64,000 nucleotides of DNA from Oegoconia quadripuncta (taxonomy: Eukaryota > Arthropoda > Insecta > Lepidoptera > Autostichidae). The stretch's first letter is position 1. Each line of letters opens with the position of its first letter. Positions 59,401 through 64,000 of the stretch are shown here, one piece after another. A program made the position numbers and the translations under genes. The stretch covers positions 13,143,315 to 13,207,314 of the forward strand of contig OX438742.1 of assembly GCA_949316235.1 (NCBI GenBank), written 5' to 3'. The notes below the pieces were generated by a model. The model saw only the letters and a program-made list of their open reading frames with translations. It made no database searches and was not told the origin of the DNA.

Positions 59401-61953
59401 TTGCTGTATGGTCATGACGTTGAAGTCATCATTACAGCTTCGGAAATATTTCACTTCCTACAGGGCAAGTCAAGGTGACTTTATATGGGAACTCAATCAA
59501 TGATAATTTGCACTGATACATCAAACATAAGTCGTGTGAGTTTTCAGTAAATGCCTATTAAACTGCTTGAGCCATAGTGGTTATGCATGGTATAGATGCT
59601 AGCATGTGTTCATGTTAGCATTGTGAGCATAACAGCAAATTTTCCCATGAAATTTTAATTCTAATGACACCACGGAAGAGCATATGTCCAGGATTGGCTT
59701 TCTAAAGTAGTTGATGTGATATGGTAATTATAATTATTATTATCTGCTTCAAAGACAAGGTCCATTCATTATTAACTACTGTAACTCATGCCTTTGTATT
59801 AAGCATAGAGGCACAATTCGGCTTTGATCTAAATAATGTTACATAAAATGATAACATAAATGAGATTAAGATAAGCAATAGATAACATAAGTAATATATA
59901 GGATTAATACCATAAAATATGAAAGAGCCATTACAAATGGAGGTTGATTTATTATAATTCAGATTCCATTTCAATGCTGTAGCATTTCTAAACTTGTTAG
60001 GGTTCACACATACACACATCAGCAGCCTATTAAATTCCGCTACTGGACCAAAACCTCTCCAAGAATTACATTCTGTGGGAGGATTTGGCCTACCAGGCCT
60101 GCTGCGTAGACTGTTTGACGGTTGCATATTTTTTAGGCGCTTGCACCAATGACGCAGCTACCCATCAATAGTACTGATATGCTGTTAAGCTCACATTGGA
60201 CCTCTTAGTTGCCTTTTATACAGAAAGAAACAGTTGCTCCTATAATTTGCCATGCAATGCCATGTTAGGGTTCTATCAGTATTGATCATGCGCTGGAGTT
60301 ATCAATATGTACGGAAATTAATATAATGATTTCAACATACCTGTCAGCTATTACACCAAATAATGGTTTGGCTATAAGTCCAAATAGGGGCAGTACTGTG
60401 TAGATTAAACCAACTGTTGTTGGTGAGAACCCTAATTGTCTTGCATATGTTGATAAATAGGGAACCAATGGTGCAGTACCTACAAATATCAAATTACATG
60501 TTCAGATAACGGAATGTACAGAATATTAGAATAACCAGATGATATTTCAACAAACAGACAGCACAATGACAGACTATCAATAAAAAATTCAACTACTTAA
60601 ATGTATAATCATCATCAGTCTTTGTTACTTTAGTTCACTTCATCACTGTTCGGCAATTTCTAAATCAGTACCCACTGCTGAACTAGGTCAGGAGCCCTAT
60701 ACTTAAGGCAACCAAATGTCCCGGATTCTGTGGGACTGTCCCAATATTGTTGTTGTAATTCTGCACTGGAATCATTCATAAAATAGTCCCGCAAAACGTC
60801 TAATGCGACCCAGACGTCCTACATCCTAGCCTTGTTTATTTATTGAAAAAATTCACCCTTGATGATAGTATGATTTTAAAAATCCATATTTCTTTAAAAC
60901 TGGTGTATGTTATTTCGTGAATTTAAGGCAACCATTCCTACGTCCATTTGCTTGTGACCCCCACAAAAAAAATGCGCAAATGGTCAAATGTCCACCATTG
61001 ACTTTGAGCCTTATCTATACTTAATAAGCAGGAGGTAGCTGGAGTTGACGGTTCACAGCCATGAATTATACTGATATGACGTAATAATAAATTATGATTT
61101 AACTAACATACTCGTGGTGCATTCATTATTTGTTTTCGATTAGCAAAGTTAAGCAATGTCGGGGGCGGGCAGTGACCACTCCAGTAACATTTTAATTTGA
61201 GTGTTTTCATGCTCCGGAAGCCACGTTAAATATTCGGTCCAAGTTATTTTCAATTGAAGGCAGTAGTTAAATCAAGTCAGTGGATTACAGGGGCAGCTTC
61301 AAAACATCGACTGTCGGGTGGACACTGGTCTGACACAAATCCACCAATCTGGATTGGGCGTACGTGGTGGTTACAAATTTGAAGAGTTTCGTATTTTTAT
61401 TTTTTTTAATCTTGTTTTTATTTGAGGCTTTTGTACACCCTGGGTGACTATACCAGCCTCATTGATACATGCGCCTTTTTAAACCTCACTCTCTTTTTGC
61501 AATGGACAATCCAACAAATTTATACAGACTGACAGCACTCCAACAGAGCATATCAGCCAGAAGAGCATTCATAAATCAGCCAGGATGCTTATTAAGGGGC
61601 GGGCGGACATTGTGACATACATGTTGTTTTGCTTAATGGGCCAAAGTTATATAACTAACTAGTCATATTCTTAACTAACACTAATCTATTATAGGATATC
61701 CATTTCATCCTTGTTCAATCTTGAACATAATTAACAGTGTTGGCAATTATTAGGACTTTTTCACCGAGATAACTTGGAAGATTTTATGTAGCACTTGTTT
61801 AGCATTATGACCCAGTAAATAGAGAATGCTGTTATGGATAGGTGTAGTCAAATGATGGTAATATTTAAAAGTTAAGTACTCACCGGCATTGAAGAGGAAA
61901 AAGTGCCCTTTTATTGGCAATAGTTTCTTGTTTATTTTCATTTTGGCCAGCAT
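41324..61953 (-). CDS. MFSD6: MFSD6-like major facilitator transporter, 13 coding exons, 737 aa
   Basis: Multipass membrane transporter of the MFS_1-like family. The substrate is not established. Coding exons: 61953-61884, 60479-60341, 58128-57909, 57790-57616, 54521-54304, 53388-53175, 52142-52045, 51406-51250, 49258-49074, 48192-47937, 46642-46431, 45447-45255, 41400-41324. All are GT/AG with matching phases, total 2214 nt (738 codons with TAA). Family hallmarks: KGHFFLFNAGTAPLVPYLS and ARQLGFSPTTVGLIYT at the N-terminus; YGKQRLWGSVGWGIFS (residues about 436-451), the signature of MFSD6; MTLVLFAFGVRFLLYS and FGMFYPTMTSYATVVSPPG; GLVGAVFEGLGTALGSFIGG. Residues about 95-395 form a Cys-rich loop with N-x-S/T sites (NMS, NVT, NMT, NDT, NLS), as expected for the extracellular loop of MFSD6. 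An in-frame TAA sits 6 nt before ATG 61953, and an acceptor (tgcttgcag) ends at 61966, so a 5' UTR exon must lie upstream. Confidence 0.93.
41755..41792. repeat. 38-bp repeat shared with 35800-35836
   Basis: GCTAATTTAACCATCTGCCT plus ACGACATAT occurs in both places, about 6 kb apart. ATGTCTGCCATA lies a little upstream of both. Unknown family. Confidence 0.6.
43490..43735 (-). mobile_element. tRNA-derived SINE
   Basis: Minus-strand B box GGGTTCGAATCCC (about 43678-43692) with tail CGAGTTATGGATGTTTTTCA and CTAGACGGCGC. MFSD6 last intron. Confidence 0.78.
45255..45447 (-). CDS. MFSD6: MFSD6 coding exon 12 (aa 649-712)
   Basis: A 193-nt exon. GLVGAVFEGLGTALGSFIGG, YGAYGGWITFRWFGIGSLIC, then a cytosolic start. 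Acceptor cggtttttcag, donor gtaaag. Confidence 0.94.
46431..46642 (-). CDS. MFSD6: MFSD6 coding exon 11 (aa 578-648)
   Basis: A 212-nt exon. MTLVLFAFGVRFLLYSFLTN, PIEMLQGVTFGMFYPTMTS and VVSPPGTETTVQ are all conserved C-terminal MFSD6 blocks. Acceptor atctttccag, donor gtaatt. Confidence 0.95.
47586..47873. mobile_element. CpG-rich MITE with TAA duplications (PIF/Harbinger-like)
   Basis: Ends GACCTTATCCAGAAAGG and CCTTTCTGGACAAGGCC, followed inward by GCGAATTCGCCGCG on both sides. TAA occurs at 47583-47585 and 47874-47876. Dense in CGCG. Confidence 0.7.
47937..48192 (-). CDS. MFSD6: MFSD6 coding exon 10 (aa 493-577)
   Basis: A 256-nt exon. Membrane segments around LPTFVFMLWTIAVGLCTGLI and the block FLFWHLEDIS. 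Acceptor tttgatttctag, donor gtgagt. Confidence 0.93.
48916..49001. repeat. Perfect 2x41-bp hairpin repeat
   Basis: Arms 48916-48956 and 48961-49001 are exact complements around TAAT. The outer TAAACTAAACTAAAA also occurs in the MITEs at 39647 and 52289. Sits in an MFSD6 intron 73 bp from exon 9. Confidence 0.92.
49074..49258 (-). CDS. MFSD6: MFSD6 coding exon 9 (aa 431-492, signature exon)
   Basis: A 185-nt exon with ISQYGKQRLWGSVGWGIFSL, the strongest MFSD6 identifier in the window, and a membrane segment AVAFILMFVFMIGDIIVS. Acceptor ttcttttcag, donor gtaagt. Confidence 0.95.
49272..49378 (-). mobile_element. Composite SINE fragment (tail)
   Basis: Matches the tail of the 40330 copy (AGGGATATAGGCCTTCCC, CCATAGTCCACCACGCTG). 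Immediately upstream of MFSD6 exon 9 in transcription. Confidence 0.7.
50490..50733 (-). mobile_element. Composite SINE, full length
   Basis: tRNA-like head (GTGGCTCAGCGGTTAAGACG, GGGTTTGATTTCC) then the same body and tail as 40330-40645. MFSD6 intron. Confidence 0.75.
50880..51200 (-). mobile_element. RTE-like LINE 3' end relic
   Basis: Minus-strand HIAGSRWMLAASNRPLWKS is the VAGSRWM-AA--R--WRS block of RTE C-termini. The rest is degraded. MFSD6 intron, just left of exon 8. Confidence 0.72.
51250..51406 (-). CDS. MFSD6: MFSD6 coding exon 8 (aa 379-430)
   Basis: A 157-nt exon. VNEIFQEATDSHNTEASQYT, then the membrane segment FWLFFLMMIISWIGQAVVVT and FADAICFSLLG. Acceptor ttttaatag, donor gtaagt. 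Confidence 0.92.
52045..52142 (-). CDS. MFSD6: MFSD6 coding exon 7 (aa 346-378, end of loop)
   Basis: A 98-nt exon found by phase and Cys pattern: STHYPICIEKAQY, SLFHTSCKISCDNNI. Acceptor cttttacag, donor gtatgtac. The frame runs on to a stop if not spliced, so the donor position is required. Confidence 0.85.
52289..52433. mobile_element. MITE, TCGATTCGGATGTACA family, copy 2
   Basis: Same family as 39647-39789, ends GGTGTCGATTCGGATGTACA and its complement. In an MFSD6 intron. Confidence 0.85.
52560..52815 (-). mobile_element. Jockey/CR1-like LINE C-terminal relic
   Basis: In a frame other than the longest, the minus strand reads VRTGTCKFWNELPSDISL, the FWNELP motif, then degraded 3' UTR. 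MFSD6 intron. Confidence 0.62.
53175..53388 (-). CDS. MFSD6: MFSD6 coding exon 6 (aa 275-345, loop)
   Basis: A 214-nt exon. ASCDLDGTSPWRLMEICDGW, NTCQPKTKADEAF and EHECVYMQLNHIELPDG. Acceptor ttatttcag, donor gttagt (one departure from consensus). GC-richer than its introns. Confidence 0.88.
54304..54521 (-). CDS. MFSD6: MFSD6 coding exon 5 (aa 202-274, loop)
   Basis: A 218-nt exon. Loop sequence YTPRCRIGSGFVD, EPCSLDCGNLKL, ANMTCVNDYLNYRLCPNDT and TSECK. Acceptor tttctctcaag, donor gtatgc. Confidence 0.88.
55819..56186. mobile_element. Tc1/mariner-like MITE (CAGGGTGAA ends)
   Basis: TA-flanked ends CAGGGTGAATTTGAAT and ATTTCACCCTG with about 130-bp imperfect inverted repeats (both contain TACAAAGTAAAC or its complement). 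Non-coding. In an MFSD6 intron. Confidence 0.8.
56220..56405 (+). mobile_element. Helitron-like short repeat (Lep1-type)
   Basis: ACTAATATTATAAATGCGAA, a repeated ATAAATGCGAAAGTTTA, and CGCGGACGAAGTCGCGGGC. MFSD6 intron, directly right of the 55819 MITE. Confidence 0.58.
57373..57416. repeat. Perfect 20-bp-arm hairpin
   Basis: AGTCAGAGATATCCCAAACA and its complement around CTAA. Half of it recurs at 48818-48840 with one mismatch. Confidence 0.9.
57616..57790 (-). CDS. MFSD6: MFSD6 coding exon 4 (aa 144-201, loop)
   Basis: A 175-nt exon. Loop sequence with several Cys (MNCD, TVCIHWH, PQYCYSN, DKCVYIAS) and two NVT sites. Acceptor ttattctag, donor gtaagttg, phase 1 end. Confidence 0.88.
57909..58128 (-). 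CDS. MFSD6: MFSD6 coding exon 3 (aa 70-143)
   Basis: A 220-nt exon. A hydrophobic segment (SLFIFFQVITILSFTAIYF) is followed by the start of the Cys-rich loop (LDCGNGATVLRSCFQ, DECKVNI, NMSTSCE). Acceptor tttattttccag, donor gtaaat. Confidence 0.9.
58554..58641. mobile_element. TTAA-flanked hairpin MITE (piggyBac-type target)
   Basis: 88 bp bounded by TTAA. Inverted ends TTAACACTCTCGCGGACA with complement, including ACACC near the loop. TTAA at both ends fits a piggyBac-mobilised MITE. Confidence 0.72.
60341..60479 (-). CDS. MFSD6: MFSD6 coding exon 2 (aa 24-69)
   Basis: A 139-nt exon giving GTAPLVPYLSTYARQLGF and IYTVLPLFGLIAKPLFG followed by VIADR. These are the first two membrane segments and the MFS G-x-x-x-D-R-type loop. 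Acceptor gatatttgtag, donor gtatgttg. Confidence 0.94.
61401..61481 (-). mobile_element. Poly(A)-tailed repeat fragment, second copy
   Basis: Same 75-bp unit as 26341-26434, with three or so differences. MFSD6 intron/upstream. Confidence 0.65.
61884..61953 (-). CDS. MFSD6: MFSD6 coding exon 1 (aa 1-23)
   Basis: Encodes MLAKMKINKKLLPIKGHFF and LFNA, then one base of a glycine codon. The exon itself starts at 61965 after acceptor tgcttgcag; 12 nt of 5' UTR precede ATG. A second Met at residue 5 is an alternative start. Donor gtgagt. Confidence 0.9.
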
Positions 61954-62069
61954 TTGTTACAAATTCTGCAAGCATAAATACATAATTTATGTTCAAAGCT
62001 GAGTTTCAAAGAAATAAAGGAATGTTTGTAAAAACTAAGTGCAGACAAATAGGTTAATATTGTGGATTA

Positions 62070-63114
62070 TACAGGGCGTCCCACGGCTATGCCACATGGA
62101 GGAAAAGTACCTTGAATTTTGTAGATGGAACATTTTACTGAAAAAAGACATTATTTTAATTTAAAAAACAATTTAAACTGCATTCATAGATTTTTAAATA
62201 AGTACATGGTTGAACCGGGAATCGAACCATTTATTTATAAAAAAAAATTACCATGTAGCTTTATCATACCGATCGAAAGGCTTCATCATAAGGATTATTT
62301 TTTGCTAAATAACATATTGTCAGAAATAAAAGGAAGACCATGAATTTTAACATTAGATGTTCAATTTTGTTCAGAAAAATGAAAAGCTGACATTGCCGTA
62401 AGGACATACAACTGACATTATCATTACTAATACTAATTACCCACTCGAGAAGTATGCATCATTTCCCTATTATAATTTAAGTTCATGATAAAATGATAAA
62501 GAGATACGTAATTAGTAAGTATGACTATCTCAATGAACATTTTCTTTCCTGGATCGGGACAAATGGACGAAAAAATGGCCGCCGAGATCCCCAGATCTAA
62601 CCCCGTTAGATTTTTTTTATGGGGTTATGTAAAAAATTTACTTTACAAGAACCAGTGTCAAAGTGTCCACGAGCTACAAACTGAACTTCGACGTATTATT
62701 CTAAATATCCACCACAACATGATCAAAAAATCGACAGGGAGCGAAATAATCAACAGAGTGCGACTTTGTATTGAACAGGATGGGACTCATTTTGAGCATT
62801 TGATAAATTTGATTAATTTTGTATTAAAAATGTTAAAATTCATGGTCTTCCTTTTATTTCTGACACTATGTTATTTAGCAAAAAATTATCCTTATGATGA
62901 AGCCTTTCGATCGGTATGATAAAGTTACATGGTAATTTTTTTTTTATAAATAAAGGGTTCGATTCCCGGTTCAACCATGTACTTATTTAAAAATCTATGA
63001 ATGCAGTTTAAATTGTTTTTTAAATTAAAATAATGTCTTCTTTCAGTAAAATGTTCCATCTACAAAATTCAAGGTACTTTCCCTCCATGTGGCATAGCCG
63101 TGGGACGCCCTGTA
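62070..63114 (+). mobile_element. Internally deleted mariner, second subfamily
   Basis: A 1045-bp element with TA on both sides, ends TACAGGGCGTCCC/GGGACGCCCTGTA and inverted repeats of about 283 bp (62070-62352, 62832-63114). The interior keeps only the 3' third of a transposase. It lies just upstream of the first MFSD6 coding exon, in the inferred 5' UTR intron. Confidence 0.88.
62527..62822 (+). pseudogene. Truncated, frameshifted mariner transposase C-terminus
   Basis: Begins with LNEHFLSWIGTNG, aligned to residues about 260-272 of the intact transposase. The frame is lost in a short A-run near 62567-62574, and the family blocks KWPPRSPDLTPLDFFLWG continue in another frame. Then GYVKNLLYKNQCQSVHELQT, MIKKSTGS and GTHFEHLI follow. 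D1 and D2 are missing, so it cannot be active. Confidence 0.88.
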
Positions 63115-63479
63115 TATAAGTTTCTCGTGGCACAGTTAAGGAAAAATAAAGTTAAAAATGTCATACCTACTATTCTAGGCTAGTTTTAAAAAGGGAATAA
63201 TATATTAAGTTCTCACAATATAGCAAATACATCAAATTGCAATTAAAAACTTAAAAAGAAATTCACACACACTTTTAAACTTCTTGAAAACTTAAAAAGA
63301 AACTTGTGTTGATTCACATGGGGAACTAACTAACCATAAAATATGTACGAAATGTTTTTTTAAACTGTCTGGGAGGTTTTTGATAACGGCTGCTGCTTTA
63401 AGAATTTGTCTGACAACCGGTCAAATAAATCACGATTTTAGAACTTTGTATCGAGAAACAAAAATTAACATCCTATATT

Positions 63480-63700
63480 ATTATGACTGACGATCGCTTC
63501 ACGCTTCACGTCTTGCAATTGCACGTGTATGTGTGTGTTTCATTCGGCGGACTTTCAGTAACAAGGACAGCACATGAGCACAGGCGGGTAAGTAGGAGGA
63601 GAGAAAGGGAGAGTTGCTATCCAGCGAGATGCCAGTCCTCATGGTGTTACCATACCAGTTCTCATTCCGGGTAGCATTAGTCGCGCGCGCAATCAGTGTA
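63480..63700 (-). promoter_or_regulatory. Possible MFSD6 promoter / 5' UTR exon region
   Basis: GC-richer island with GCGCGCGCGA and a pyrimidine-rich stretch on the minus strand, upstream of MFSD6. MFSD6 needs a non-coding exon upstream of 61966. No TATA box or clear donor was fixed. Inference only. Confidence 0.25.
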
Positions 63701-64000
63701 GGTCAAAGAATTATTTGAAAAAGATAAGAATTAAAGAATTATTAGGTACATAGAAAGTTTAGCTGGTAGGTTGTTCCAATCCAACTCCAACTCTGAACAC
63801 CTTTTAGCTTCTGTTTTTTGTTCATCGCGTGGTGTCCTATTATTTCTGGAAGGTTTCCATACTACTTCCGGAATACTTTTAGTTTCATTTCTATTTCAAC
63901 TATCTTCTTCTTCTTATTTTTGAGGATGGCAACCAGTCAACCTCCTTGTCGAGGGACATTACTGCCACTTTCGAGTGAAAATTTTTATTTATCTTATTTC

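Noticed and set aside
59206..59478. Plus-strand 90-aa open frame in an MFSD6 intron
   Set aside because: No recognisable family and no clear splice or codon signature, antisense to a spliced host gene. Left out, though a TE relic is possible.
1..64000. CRISPR arrays, rRNA genes, bacterial operons or integrated virus genes
   Set aside because: No regularly spaced repeats, no rRNA motifs and no virus-like polymerase, capsid or envelope motifs were seen. The repeats are explained by eukaryotic mobile elements.

Overview
This is a eukaryotic, AT-rich window with long introns and many interspersed repeats. It looks lepidopteran (moth or butterfly). The signs are the repeat repertoire: tRNA-derived SINEs ending in the ATCCATAACTCGGG-type tail, RTE and Jockey/CR1-like LINE 3' ends, short Helitron-like repeats ending CTAG, and mariner elements. 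The protein sequences of the two host genes are also insect-like. No bacterial genes, CRISPR arrays or rRNA genes were seen.

Two host genes lie head to tail on the minus strand. (1) A DENND1/connecdenn homologue occupies 3085-28144. I could join 13 coding exons with canonical GT/AG sites and consistent phases into a 781-codon reading frame: uDENN, cDENN and dDENN modules, then a proline- and serine-rich tail. Family knowledge makes it a Rab35 exchange factor acting at clathrin-coated vesicles and endosomes. (2) An MFSD6-like major facilitator transporter occupies 41324-61953. It also has 13 coding exons, giving 737 codons with a large cysteine-rich, N-glycosylation-rich loop. A non-coding 5' exon probably lies upstream, beyond 61965.

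The introns and the 28-41 kb intergenic region hold mobile DNA. There is a complete mariner-type element with 270-bp inverted repeats and an intact 353-residue transposase (36801-38924). A deleted relative (62070-63114) and a solo end (36508-36666) are also present. A 1.4-kb GC-rich, poly(A)-tailed retroposon (34303-35706) is flanked by a 13-bp target duplication. An element at 18130-19261 has about 205-bp inverted repeats, carries the first ~50 residues of what looks like a tyrosine-recombinase-type protein, and has a second inverted-repeat element nested inside it. Many MITEs, SINEs and LINE relics fill the rest.

The most notable signal is at the first base of the retroposon. Positions 34303-34459 fit the nested double-pseudoknot layout of an HDV-like self-cleaving ribozyme: P1 with a G.U pair at the predicted cut, P2, P3, GGGC after P1', a 12-bp P4, GGCTAA in J4/2, and P2'. 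The predicted cut coincides exactly with the target-site-duplication junction. Other standouts are an exact 358-bp tandem duplication that copies the 3' end of DENND1 exon 8 with its splice donor, a perfect 2x65-bp inverted repeat, a perfect 2x41-bp hairpin, and tRNA-like B-box motifs inside the mariner inverted repeats.
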